Positions 43,934 to 52,306 of a stretch of DNA of 64,000 nt are shown in pieces. Source of the stretch: Methylocapsa palsarum (GTDB lineage Bacteria > Pseudomonadota > Alphaproteobacteria > Rhizobiales > Beijerinckiaceae). Where the stretch lies: positions 62,001-126,000 of the forward strand of contig NZ_FOSN01000009.1 in NCBI RefSeq assembly GCF_900114285.1, in the 5' to 3' direction. A program made the translations under genes and the position numbers. Within the stretch, counting starts at the first letter, position 1; each line of letters starts with the position of its first letter. The notes beneath the pieces were generated by a model. That model had not been told where the DNA came from. It worked only from the letters and a program-made list of their open reading frames with translations, and made no database searches.

Positions 43934-45034
43934 TCAGGCGCCCTCGCCCGCGCAGACCTCGGCGAGGATGTCGACGGCCAAATCGATGTCGCTCTCCTCG
44001 ACGCTCAGAGGCGGAAAGATGCCGAGAACGGACCCCATGACGCGCGTCAGAAGCCCCCGTTCGGCGAGTTTGGCGCGTAACGGTTCGGCCTCGCGGGCGC
44101 AGAGAAGTCCCTGCATGAGGCCGACGCCGCGCAGCCCTTTGAACATGTCGCTGCGTTGACGGACGAGCGCGCCGAGCCTGTCCTCGAGCCGCCAGGCCCG
44201 GTTCTGCACGCGTTCTTCGAATCCCGGCGCCGACAGGACGTCCATCATCGCATGCGCCGCGGCGATCGCCGCGGGATCGGCTGGCGGAAGGTTCGCTGGC
44301 GCGCCCTGCGCGACTTTTCGCGTGGCGACTAGAGCCGCCAGCGGCAAGGAGTTTCCAAGCCCACGCGTCGAGATCATCAAATCCGGGGTGACGCCGGTCC
44401 ATTCGTGAGCCCAGACCATCCCGGAGCGCCCCAGGCCGCAGAACGTTTCGTCGAAGGCGAGAACGAGCCCGTATTCGTCCGCCATTTCGCGCAGTCCCGC
44501 GAGCAATCTTCCGTCGAGCACGTCGAGGCCGTTCCCGGTCCTGACCGGCGCAATGAGAACCCCGGCCGTGTTCGGCTTGATCGCTCCGGACAAGGCGCCA
44601 AGATCGTCCGTCTGAAGGAGCGTGACCTCGTCGTCGCCCTCAAGACCCGCAGGCGCCGGGCCGGAAGCGGCGGAGGCGCCCGCGCAGACGATCAGGCGCC
44701 GCCGCTTGGGGCGCCCGGCAGCCTGGTGCGAGCGGCGGATGGCGTCGATCGCGGTCCTCCACGCCACGGCCTCGGAGGGCAGCAGGAACGCCCGGTCGCC
44801 GAAAGACAGAGCGATCAGCTTTTCGATGAGGCCTCCGGCGCTTCCTGGCGCCTCCTGATCGAGGCCGGATGAAAGGGCCGCGGCGTCGGGCGGATCAGCG
44901 GCTTGCGCCACGCTCGCCTCAACTCCGCCGAACGCGCCAGAAAAATCGAACTGGCGCGCTTCGTACGCGCCATCGTCTGAGGGCGGCTCGAGAATTTCGG
45001 CGGCCCCGGGTGGAGATGGCGATGAGCCCGACAT
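43934..45034 (-). CDS. Degenerate class III aminotransferase-like protein (PLP lysine replaced)
   Basis: 366-residue protein with the fold of ornithine/acetylornithine aminotransferases. AFDETFCGLGRSGMVWAHEW matches the family's DEVQTGxGRTG motif. In the following motif, normally K-G-L-G-N-G, the protein has STRGLGNSLPLAALVA: the PLP-binding Lys is Arg224 (codon CGT at 44363-44365 on the complement). The glycine-rich SGTEA phosphate motif is also altered (LLPSEAVAW), and the N-terminal domain is short and rich in Ala, Ser and Pro. RGVGLMQGLLC near the end is normal. I infer a pseudoenzyme or non-catalytic paralog. The ATG at 45034 has AGGA 5 nt upstream; a GTG at 45094 does not. Confidence 0.75.
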   Translation of the reverse strand: MSGSSPSPPGAAEILEPPSDDGAYEARQFDFSGAFGGVEASVAQAADPPDAAALSSGLDQEAPGSAGGLIEKLIALSFGDRAFLLPSEAVAWRTAIDAIRRSHQAAGRPKRRRLIVCAGASAASGPAPAGLEGDDEVTLLQTDDLGALSGAIKPNTAGVLIAPVRTGNGLDVLDGRLLAGLREMADEYGLVLAFDETFCGLGRSGMVWAHEWTGVTPDLMISTRGLGNSLPLAALVATRKVAQGAPANLPPADPAAIAAAHAMMDVLSAPGFEERVQNRAWRLEDRLGALVRQRSDMFKGLRGVGLMQGLLCAREAEPLRAKLAERGLLTRVMGSVLGIFPPLSVEESDIDLAVDILAEVCAGEGA

Positions 45035-45111
45035 GTTTCCTGCGGTTCCTGAGAGATTTCCCTGCGGTTCCTCGAAAGCAGCCGCCGTCAACACGAATCG
45101 AGAAAATTGCG

Positions 45112-46050
45112 CTATCCCGCTTTTCTCGACGTTCTCGGCTTTGCGGCCGGCTGCTTCGGCGCGGCGGCCTTCGGCGGTCCTTTCCCTGTGATCGGAAGCA
45201 GCATTTCGCCCTGACCTTCCATTTTCCTGCGCGGCTTTTTCGATTTTGAAGGGGGAGCCGTTTTCGGCTCGGCGGCGAGGCTGCGCTTGAGCGCCTCCAT
45301 CAAGTTGATGACGTTTGGATTTTCCGGGGAGGCGGCCTTGATTTGCTTTGCCGGCGCTCCGGCCTGTTTGGACCTCAGCATCGCGACCATGGCCTCTTCG
45401 TAGCGGTCCTTGAACTGCGAGGGTTCGAAATCAGCGGTCTTTGAGTCGAGGATGTGCTCCGCCAGTTTCAGCATGTCCGGCGGAATGACGAGATCGGGAA
45501 GATCGCCAAAATAGAGGGAGGCGTCGCGGATCTCATAGGCGAAGCGCAGCATCACGCCCAGAAGGCCTTTGTCCCAGGGCTGTAGCATCATGACGCGCTC
45601 GCGCTTGGCGAGCGTCACCCGGCCGATGGCGACCATGCCCTTGCCGCGCATGGCCTCGCGGATCACGGCAAAGGCGTCCTGTCCGACGCGGTCGTCTGGA
45701 ACGAGATAATACGGACTCTCAAGGAAGCGCTCGTCGATCTGGACGCGCGGAACGAAACTGTCAATGTCGATGGTATGGTTGCTCTCGATGGCGATCGCGT
45801 CGATGTCCTCGTCATCGACGGCGACATAGGTATTCTTGGCGATTTCAAAGCCCCGGCCTTTGTCCGCCGTCTCCACGACCTCCCCGGTTTCCTCATCGAC
45901 CATCTGCTGTTTCAGCCGGTTGCCGGTCTTCCTGTTGATCTGCTTGAACGCCACGCGCTCGGTGGAAGACGCCGCGCTATAGAGCGCGATCGGACAGGAC
46001 ACGAGCGAGAGCTTGAGATAGCCCTTCCAGTAAGGACGAGACGGGGCCAT
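45112..46050 (-). CDS. ku: Ku protein for non-homologous end joining
   Basis: Binds broken DNA ends as a homodimer and recruits ligase D. The 312-residue protein has the bacterial Ku core: MAPSRPYWKGYLKLSLVSCP, VAFKQINRKTGNRLKQQMVD, AKNTYVAVDDEDIDAIAIES, YYLVPDDRVGQDAFAVIREA and ERVMMLQPWDKGLLGVMLRF. A basic, Lys/Pro-rich C-terminal tail (KTAPPSKSKKPRRK) follows, usual for DNA and LigD contact. The start at 46050 is where homology begins. No ligD gene is in this window. Confidence 0.95.
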   Translation of the reverse strand: MAPSRPYWKGYLKLSLVSCPIALYSAASSTERVAFKQINRKTGNRLKQQMVDEETGEVVETADKGRGFEIAKNTYVAVDDEDIDAIAIESNHTIDIDSFVPRVQIDERFLESPYYLVPDDRVGQDAFAVIREAMRGKGMVAIGRVTLAKRERVMMLQPWDKGLLGVMLRFAYEIRDASLYFGDLPDLVIPPDMLKLAEHILDSKTADFEPSQFKDRYEEAMVAMLRSKQAGAPAKQIKAASPENPNVINLMEALKRSLAAEPKTAPPSKSKKPRRKMEGQGEMLLPITGKGPPKAAAPKQPAAKPRTSRKAG

Positions 46051-46463
46051 TGGGCGCTCCTGCAACGAAAGGCCGCAATAGTCTGAGCGCTTCGGCGGAA
46101 GAGTCAATCGCCTCTCCAGCGAGGGCGACAACGTTGGACTGAGGCCGTGCCGGGTTGGCTCCGGGAGCCGATCGTTACTGTCCTTGCGGACCTGAGGCCA
46201 AGCTCTATGAGCTTGAGCGTAGAAGCCAGAAACGTTGACCGCGAAATTTCGCTAAAAGGCGGCTCTCTCATCGAGCCGCTTGCGCCCGTCGGCCGCAATT
46301 CTCCGCTCGCCGGTTGCTGGGTTGAAGCGCTTCGACCGGGACCGCGCGTTCGAGGAACGACGCGCGGCGTTCGGATTCCCGTCCCGATCGTTGCACAGCT
46401 CTTTGTGTTTGCGGCGGCGCTCCTGCCGGCCGCTCCGGGCGAAAAAACAGCCTGATGTTGGTT
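46051..46463. other. Gap between Ku and DUF3597 genes
   Basis: Neither strand shows a credible gene; a plus-strand frame at 46147-46455 has the composition of a shadow and no ribosome-binding site. The first part must contain the ku promoter on the minus strand. Confidence 0.35.
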
Positions 46464-46877
46464 TCAGCTCGTCAGGTCCGCCGGGAGTTTCCCCCCGTTG
46501 GCGGCGATCTTCGCCATAACCTCCTTGTGGAGCCAGATATTCATCGACGCGGAATCGTTCGTGTCGCCGCTGTAGTGCAGTTCCGAAGCAAGCTGCTTGC
46601 GAGCGGCGAGACTGCTGTCCAGCCCCAAAAGTTTCATCAGATCGACGATTGACTTGCGCCAGTCGAGGGTCTCGGGGGTCTTCTCGTCGAGGGAATCGAG
46701 AATGGCGGCCACGTCCACCGATCCAGCGGGAACGGCGGGCGTCGCCGTTGATCCTGCCGCGGAGGATGCGGGCGCGGTCGTGGCGGCGACGGTCGTCGAA
46801 CCGGGCGCTGCAGCCGCCGCGTCGGGCGCTTTGTGAGCGCCGAAAATTTTCCCCATGATGCTTGCGAAAATGCTCAT
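46464..46877 (-). CDS. DUF3597-family protein
   Basis: 137-residue protein. The N-terminus (MSIFASIMGKIFGAHKAPDA) is amphipathic, then an Ala/Thr/Ser/Pro linker, and a conserved C-terminal domain with VDVAAILDSLDEKTPETLDW, RKSIVDLMKLLGLDSSLAAR, ELHYSGDTNDSASMNIWLHK. This is the DUF3597 signature; E. coli-type relatives are small helical proteins of unknown role. It neighbours the YidB-like gene, and both are of the small cytosolic helical kind. Confidence 0.85.
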   Translation of the reverse strand: MSIFASIMGKIFGAHKAPDAAAAAPGSTTVAATTAPASSAAGSTATPAVPAGSVDVAAILDSLDEKTPETLDWRKSIVDLMKLLGLDSSLAARKQLASELHYSGDTNDSASMNIWLHKEVMAKIAANGGKLPADLTS

Positions 46878-46951
46878 CGTCCGCTCCTTTTCTGGAATGG
46901 TCGCGTTATCTTAATCGAAACCGCCGGGCTTCGATGCGGCCCGGCGGCGCC

Positions 46952-47020
46952 TGGAGCGCGCTTTCCGGGCGAATGTGATCATTCGGTCGATCAGAAATCG
47001 CTGCGGATTCAAAAACTGTA
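46952..47020 (+). repeat. Decayed remnant of the double-palindrome element (copy G)
   Basis: The left part is recognisable (GGAGCGCGCTTTCC, then CGGTCGATCAGAAATCGCTG), but the first palindrome is degraded and the second is lost. It lies between the YidB-like and DUF3597 genes. Confidence 0.6.
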
Positions 47021-47039
47021 GGACAATGTGACGACAGCC

Positions 47040-47372
47040 TCAGGCGACCGGCGGCTTGCCGTCCGGAGTGGCCTTGTCGATGGCGGCCGGCAGATGCTGA
47101 GCCAGGTAATCAGCGGCCTTGTCGAGCGGGATCCCGGTCGACGCGGCGATTTCCTTCAGTTTCTCGGAGCCTAGCGCCTGTTTGATATCGTCGGCGCTGA
47201 TCGGCAGATTGGGGCCGGTGCTGATCCACGATTTGACCTGCTGGCCATAGCCGGTTTTCTCGAGTTCCGCGACGACTCCGTCAAAGCCGCCGTGCTTCTC
47301 GAGGTATCCCTTGACTACGGATAAAGCCTCGGCGCCGACGACGCCGCCCAGAATTCCCTGCAACCACCCCAT
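47040..47372 (-). CDS. YidB-family protein (DUF937)
   Basis: 110-residue protein starting MGWLQGILGGVVGAEALSVV. The family core is GVVAELEKTGYGQQVKSWIS, then PISADDIKQALGSEKLKEIA, ending PAAIDKATPDGKPP. YidB is a small soluble protein of unknown function conserved in proteobacteria. The ATG at 47372 follows AAGGAGAAAC; an upstream in-frame extension to 47573 has no homology. Confidence 0.88.
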   Translation of the reverse strand: MGWLQGILGGVVGAEALSVVKGYLEKHGGFDGVVAELEKTGYGQQVKSWISTGPNLPISADDIKQALGSEKLKEIAASTGIPLDKAADYLAQHLPAAIDKATPDGKPPVA

Positions 47373-47717
47373 ATGTTTCTCCTTCTTCGAAAAGAGCCGC
47401 CCGACCCTTGTAGGCTCGAACAAGCAAGGCGCCGCATCTGATCCGCAGATATCTCCAGGCCGGCGTTTCCTATAACATGAGATCCTACAACATTTGGCCA
47501 GGCCGGGATGATCAAGCGGGACGATCAAGATTGTGGTCGTCAGGCAAACCTGACCCGGGCGATGCCAGATCACACTATCCCGAAAGCGCCAATGCGCAAA
47601 GTCTTCCCGGGGTGAGCATCAGGACCGCGGCGGGCTGCAAGACGCTGGGCGCGCTGTTACGCTCACGGTTAATCCCATGGGTTTGAAGAATTTGCTGATA
47701 TGTAAAGGATTGTAGAT
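47373..47717. other. Divergent gap upstream of the L,D-transpeptidase
   Basis: No gene is seen. AATTTGCTGATATGTAAAGGA close to 47690-47710 may hold the promoter and ribosome-binding site (AAAGGATTG) of the transpeptidase gene. Confidence 0.35.
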
Positions 47718-48275
47718 ATGCGAAAATTAGTTTTTCTTATCGCCTGCGCTCACGCTTCGGTTCACGCTGCATTTGCGCCGCCCGCGAACGCGAAAGTGAT
47801 AATTTCCGTCGACCTCGACGCTCAGGAAATGACGGTCACCAAGGCCAACGGCGACAGTCTGGTCTGGAAGGTTTCGAGCGGGCGCGAGGGGTTCGAAACG
47901 CCGACGGGCTCCTTTACGGTTCAGCGGATGGACGCCAATCATTTCTCCGACGAATACGATCAATCGCCGATGCCCTATTCCATCTTCTTTTCACAAGGCG
48001 CGGCGATCCATGGCTCCAGTCATGGCGGTCTCGGCCGCGCCGCGTCGCACGGTTGCATCCGCCTGTCGGTCCCGCACGCCAGGCTGCTCTATTCGTGGGT
48101 CGAACGCTACGGGGCGACGATCGAAATCAGCGGCGCGGCGAGCCAGACCGCGAACATCGATCGAGACGATGACGGCGGTCGGGCCCCCAAGCATCGGCGC
48201 AGGAAAAGGCGCTTCTACAGCCCCTTCGGATCCCCCTCCGAATCGCCGTGGGAGACTGATTATTCGCCTCAATGA
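47718..48275 (+). CDS. L,D-transpeptidase (YkuD domain)
   Basis: Periplasmic peptidoglycan 3-3 cross-linking or protein-anchoring enzyme. The 185-residue protein has a signal peptide (MRKLVFLIACAHASVHAAFA, ending PPANAKV). The YkuD domain has TPTGSFTVQRM and the catalytic motif HGSSHGGLGRAASHGCIRLS, with His98 and nucleophile Cys113. The C-terminus is a basic then acidic disordered tail (KHRRRKRRF). The gene precedes the convergent polysaccharide locus. Confidence 0.93.
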   Translation: MRKLVFLIACAHASVHAAFAPPANAKVIISVDLDAQEMTVTKANGDSLVWKVSSGREGFETPTGSFTVQRMDANHFSDEYDQSPMPYSIFFSQGAAIHGSSHGGLGRAASHGCIRLSVPHARLLYSWVERYGATIEISGAASQTANIDRDDDGGRAPKHRRRKRRFYSPFGSPSESPWETDYSPQ

Positions 48276-48295
48276 GGCCGCGCCCGGCCTTGCCC

Positions 48296-49789
48296 TTATG
48301 GCTTCGCCGCGTCGGGAGGCGTGATAGGCTGCGGCGGCGAGCTTAACAGCGGAAGGCTCACCAGCACCGGCAGGCCAAGATCATGTTCCACTGCTTCCTG
48401 CGAGAGATAACCGCGACGGAAAACGTTTGACAGAATCGTGGCGAGGAACCCAGCAAAGCACGTCAACAAGATGCCGGCGGCGAAGACAACCAGGCGCACA
48501 TTGGTCGGGGCCACCGGCGTCTCGGCCTCCTGGATGACGCGGACGTTCGCGGTCTTCTTGGCGATGACGTCCTCCTGAAGCGCGCGATCGTCCAGCGCCT
48601 TGACCACCGAGCGGAAATTCTCGTCGACCAGCTTGCGTTTTCTGTCGAGACGCTCCAGCTCGAATTCTTTCTCTTCGAGACTTTTCAGTTCATCGTCGAG
48701 CTTGGCCAGTTGCGACACATCCGCGCCGTGGCGCGCCTTGGCGGCTTCAAGTTCCTGTTGCACGCGGCTGCGGTCCACTTCGAGGGTGTCGAGGACCACA
48801 GTGCGGGCGCGGGGCAGCACCCTCTGGACGTTTCGATATTGCACGACGTCCTTTGGCAATTTATCGAATTCTTGTTGCAGCACCGCCAGGCGCTGGGTGG
48901 CCTGCGCCAGACTGCGATCGGCCTGCTGGAGATCCTGGGAGGTGTTGCTTTTTTCGCGCAGCAGAAACTGACGCTGCGTGCCGTAATCGGATATATTGTT
49001 CTTCGCCTTGAATTCGGCGTAGTCGCGGCCCGCCTGATCGAGTTCGGCTCGCAGCGCTTCCGCCTGACCGGACAGGGCCTTCGTTTGGGTATCGCGCAAC
49101 AGCTCCTGTCGTTTGGCGAGATAGGCGCTGATCTGTTCATTCACGACTTCCGCGGCGACGACAGGGTCGGAATTGCGGAAACTCACGACGATGATATTGC
49201 CGGCCTTGTCGGGAGCGGCGGTCAAATCCTTGGCGAACTTTTGGGCGGCGATATCGAGGGGTTCGATGACGCGCGGCGGAGCGGCGCTCGAGCCGAAAAA
49301 AGCGCCGACATCGCCGGGGATTGCGGAGAGAAACCTGGAGAAGCGCGCAAGCAAACCCGGCGGTTTCAGGAAGTCAGGATAGACGCGTTCCAGTCCGACC
49401 TTTCGCAAGGTCTCCTTTTCGAGCGTCGGGCTTGTCAGGATTTCAACCTCATTCTTGAGGACGGCGTCTCGCTCCAGCACGATGGCGGCCGATTTCGCAT
49501 CGTCGCCTGCTGCGCGCGGCGAATATTCCGACGACAAAAGCACCAGCAAGGTCGCATTAGCGACGAATGTAGGTTTGATGAGTAAAATGATCGCGAGCGT
49601 GAGTCCGAGAGTCGCCGCCATGGCCAAAAGAATGCGCCGCCAACTTTTGACAAAGCCGTCGAGGATCCAGCGCAACAGGGAGGCTTCGGGCCTCAGGAAG
49701 CTCGAATCGACCATATCCTGCTGTCGGCCGGCCCTGGCCGCAGCTTGAGTGTATGAAGCAACGTCCTGCCTTCTGATCAAATCGGACAT
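48296..49789 (-). CDS. Polysaccharide chain-length determinant / GumC-type protein
   Basis: 497-residue inner-membrane protein of the Wzz/GumC (PCP-2a-like) family. It has an N-terminal membrane helix (ILLAMAATLGLTLAIILLI), a large periplasmic domain with coiled coil (about 230-400; QRQFLLREKSNTSQDLQQAD), and a second helix (VRLVVFAAGILLTCFAGFLA). The Pro-rich motif usual before it is present as AETPVAPTNVRL. The protein lacks a C-terminal kinase domain; a CpsD-like protein is encoded divergently at 50073. It likely sets chain length or export of a surface polysaccharide. Confidence 0.88.
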   Translation of the reverse strand: MSDLIRRQDVASYTQAAARAGRQQDMVDSSFLRPEASLLRWILDGFVKSWRRILLAMAATLGLTLAIILLIKPTFVANATLLVLLSSEYSPRAAGDDAKSAAIVLERDAVLKNEVEILTSPTLEKETLRKVGLERVYPDFLKPPGLLARFSRFLSAIPGDVGAFFGSSAAPPRVIEPLDIAAQKFAKDLTAAPDKAGNIIVVSFRNSDPVVAAEVVNEQISAYLAKRQELLRDTQTKALSGQAEALRAELDQAGRDYAEFKAKNNISDYGTQRQFLLREKSNTSQDLQQADRSLAQATQRLAVLQQEFDKLPKDVVQYRNVQRVLPRARTVVLDTLEVDRSRVQQELEAAKARHGADVSQLAKLDDELKSLEEKEFELERLDRKRKLVDENFRSVVKALDDRALQEDVIAKKTANVRVIQEAETPVAPTNVRLVVFAAGILLTCFAGFLATILSNVFRRGYLSQEAVEHDLGLPVLVSLPLLSSPPQPITPPDAAKP

Positions 49790-50072
49790 TGTGTATCCTT
49801 GCGCCTCGGTGAATCCTTGCGCCTCGGGGTCCCGCCGCGGCCCCTTGCAGCCTTAATCCGATGAACCCGTCGCTTTGGCCAGATCGGGGAAATACATTGA
49901 AAATGCTCCCATCTTCCGGCGGGCGACGCTCTCGACTCGCGGGTTGATGGCGGTTATATGAATGACAGATAGATATTCGTCATTAATTTATAACTCTCTT
50001 CCATAAACGTCCAGCATGACGTCGGGCTTTTGAAATGCGCTTGTCTGTCGGCTCTTTTTGGCGGCGGGACTA

Positions 50073-50771
50073 ATGATAAAAGCGGTCGAGGAAATTGGCG
50101 TCGCCGATCTTGATTCGGCAATTCTGGACAATCAGCTGGTGCCATGGAGGTCCGACGCGTCGCATCCGCAAATTTCGGAATTCGTCCAGCTGTTTCATGC
50201 GATCGATTCATTGAATACGGGGCATCAGCCCTATATTCTTCAATTCGTCGGCTCTGTTCCTGGCGAAGGCGTGAGTACGGTCGCGTCAAGCTTTGTCGAG
50301 ATAGCTGCTTCACAGGCCGGAAATCCGGTTCTTTTGATCGATTGCAATCCGAGCGCGTCCAATACGCCAGGATCGCTCTCCTTGATTGATTCCTTCCTAC
50401 AAACCGGCCGGATCAACGAAGCAATTCATGCGGCTCCAGGCCACCTCGGCATCGGGATCGCGCGACTTTCGACGACGAAGGACGCGCGATTGAACATTAA
50501 CGCCGCCAGTCTCGGCAACCTGTTCAAATTGGCCAGGAAAATCTTTCCGATCGTTGTCCTCGATTGTCCTCCCGTCAGTCTCTCTCCCGAATCTCTCGCC
50601 CTCGCCCGCTTTTGCAACTGCACGGTTCTGGTGATTGACGCGGAGACGACCTCGCGCAAGGCGGTCGCCGAAACGAAGCAGGCGATCGAGCGCTTCGATG
50701 GACAAATCGTCGGCGTCGTTTTCAATCGCTCCAAAACCTACCTTCCGCGCTGGCTGAGCGGCTGGCTCTGA
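50073..50771 (+). CDS. CpsD/CapB-like protein with degenerate P-loop
   Basis: 232-residue P-loop-fold protein of the tyrosine autokinase group that partners Wzz/GumC. It shows QFVGSVPGEGVSTVASSFVE, where the Walker A lysine of GEGKST is Val67 (GTG codon at 50271), VLLIDCNPSAS (Walker A' region) and VVLDCPPVSLSPESLALARF (Walker B). No tyrosine cluster ends the protein. This variant may be a non-catalytic partner. It begins at ATG 50073 (MIKAVEEIGV); an upstream TTG at 50058 is possible. It is divergent from the Wzz-like gene and convergent with the ligase-like gene. Confidence 0.8.
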   Translation: MIKAVEEIGVADLDSAILDNQLVPWRSDASHPQISEFVQLFHAIDSLNTGHQPYILQFVGSVPGEGVSTVASSFVEIAASQAGNPVLLIDCNPSASNTPGSLSLIDSFLQTGRINEAIHAAPGHLGIGIARLSTTKDARLNINAASLGNLFKLARKIFPIVVLDCPPVSLSPESLALARFCNCTVLVIDAETTSRKAVAETKQAIERFDGQIVGVVFNRSKTYLPRWLSGWL

Positions 50772-50811
50772 TAACGAGTTTCGCAGGACAAGCCGGGCGC
50801 CGCCGATGCGC

Positions 50812-52209
50812 TCAAGGGCGGTCTATCATCGAAACGCGGGCGTTGCGTTTGCCCGAGCCAAAAGCGTCGCCTGTCGGACCGTCTCGTTCAAGGCTGTCGG
50901 CGAGACAGGCGCCGATCCATGTGAAAAGAAACAGACAGGGCAGCGTGAGGTTGGACAGGGTCTCATACCTGCAGAAGATTGCGAGACAGAGCGCCAGCCC
51001 GAGGCCGACAAGCATGCGATCGCGGCGAGGGTCGCCGTAAGCCAGGCGCCTCAGGCGCCAGGCCAGAGCCGCCAATGTCGCGGCGAGAGCGAAGAAAAAC
51101 GCGGCGAGCGTCGGCGCTCCCCCGGTATAGGCGAGACCGTAAATCGTGGAGTGGCTTCCGATGGGGAGCACTTCTCTTTTATGAACGGATTCGCCGATCC
51201 AGCCGTGTCCGATGAGCGGCGATTGAAGAAATCCCTCCCAGCTTTTCTCATAGATCAACTCTCGGGCGAGGCTCGATCCGGCGCGGGCGCCGTTGATTTC
51301 ATCCCGCAGCAGCTTCACCGTTTCGATCGGATCAAATCCGTTAATGCTGGCGATGAAAAAGCCTACAATGGCAAGGCCGACGACGACAATGCGCCACCGC
51401 AACGGCAGTTTGAGAAAAACGAGGAGCGCCCCGACCGCCACGAGAGTCGCGATGGCGATGCGGCTCTTGCTGAACACGACTGCGACGAGCCCGCCGCCGA
51501 CGCCGACGAAACGCCGCCGCAGATCGCGTTCGAGAGCGCTGATGAATGTGATCGCGAGGCCGCCAAGGCCAAGCCCTGTGGTCCATGGGAAAAACAAAAT
51601 CAGCCGCATCGAGGCTTCGCCGAGGGTCTCCTCGGACTGAAAGACCGAGGTCACGGTGTAGAATGACACCGAAGGGCTGCTCGGAAGGATCAATCCCAGC
51701 GGCGTTGGCCACAATTCGAGTTCCCGCATCCCGAAGGCGCGAGCGACGGCGGCGATCGCGCCAAGAATGATGATATAGCCGCCGACCATGGTCATCGCCC
51801 TGATGGTCCTGGCGTCGTCGAGGCGATGAGCCGCCCCGGCTGCTATAGCCAGCGCGCCGAAGACCCAACCGAAAACGCCAAACCCGAAGGCGTTTCCAAA
51901 TCCCTTGGCGAAGTCGTCGATGGCGATCCCGTTGAGGATGGCGGCGCAGGCCGCCGAAACGCCGATAGCGATCCAGCTGTAGACGACGAGATTGACAAGG
52001 GCGCCGCGCGGCCAGCGCTCGTAGGCGAGCTTGCCGAGCATCAGCGCTCCCGCTGGCGTCAATACGCCAAGGCCCCAAAGCACGGGGATGCCGCGCAAAA
52101 ACGCATCGAACATCGTCGCGCCGCGGAGCCATTCGATCTCAAGCGGACGAAACCGCCGCCCGGCGGGGCGGGGCGGGCGGCGCGCGACGGATTCGCCGTA
52201 CCGCATCAC
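50812..52209 (-). CDS. O-antigen ligase/polymerase-family membrane protein
   Basis: 465-residue integral membrane protein with about 11 helices and the periplasmic-loop motif LIGHGWIGESVHKREVLPIG, then SHSTIYGLAYTGGAPTLAAF. This is characteristic of the Wzy_C/O-antigen ligase superfamily (H and small residues in the loop). It likely polymerises or ligates polysaccharide repeat units at the outer face of the inner membrane. It lies convergent with the CpsD-like gene in a small surface-polysaccharide locus. Donor and acceptor are unknown. Confidence 0.87.
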   Translation of the reverse strand: MMRYGESVARRPPRPAGRRFRPLEIEWLRGATMFDAFLRGIPVLWGLGVLTPAGALMLGKLAYERWPRGALVNLVVYSWIAIGVSAACAAILNGIAIDDFAKGFGNAFGFGVFGWVFGALAIAAGAAHRLDDARTIRAMTMVGGYIIILGAIAAVARAFGMRELELWPTPLGLILPSSPSVSFYTVTSVFQSEETLGEASMRLILFFPWTTGLGLGGLAITFISALERDLRRRFVGVGGGLVAVVFSKSRIAIATLVAVGALLVFLKLPLRWRIVVVGLAIVGFFIASINGFDPIETVKLLRDEINGARAGSSLARELIYEKSWEGFLQSPLIGHGWIGESVHKREVLPIGSHSTIYGLAYTGGAPTLAAFFFALAATLAALAWRLRRLAYGDPRRDRMLVGLGLALCLAIFCRYETLSNLTLPCLFLFTWIGACLADSLERDGPTGDAFGSGKRNARVSMIDRP

Positions 52210-52306
52210 TTCAGTGATCCTCCAGATGCGCGCGGGATGGCAGGTGCGCGCGGGACGGCGGCGATCAGGTCGAAGCCGCGTTCCGTGACGCGCCCTTGCG
52301 CCAAGA

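Noticed and set aside
46147-46455. Possible plus-strand gene between Ku and DUF3597
   Set aside because: No ribosome-binding site and no recognisable pattern; codon composition looks random.
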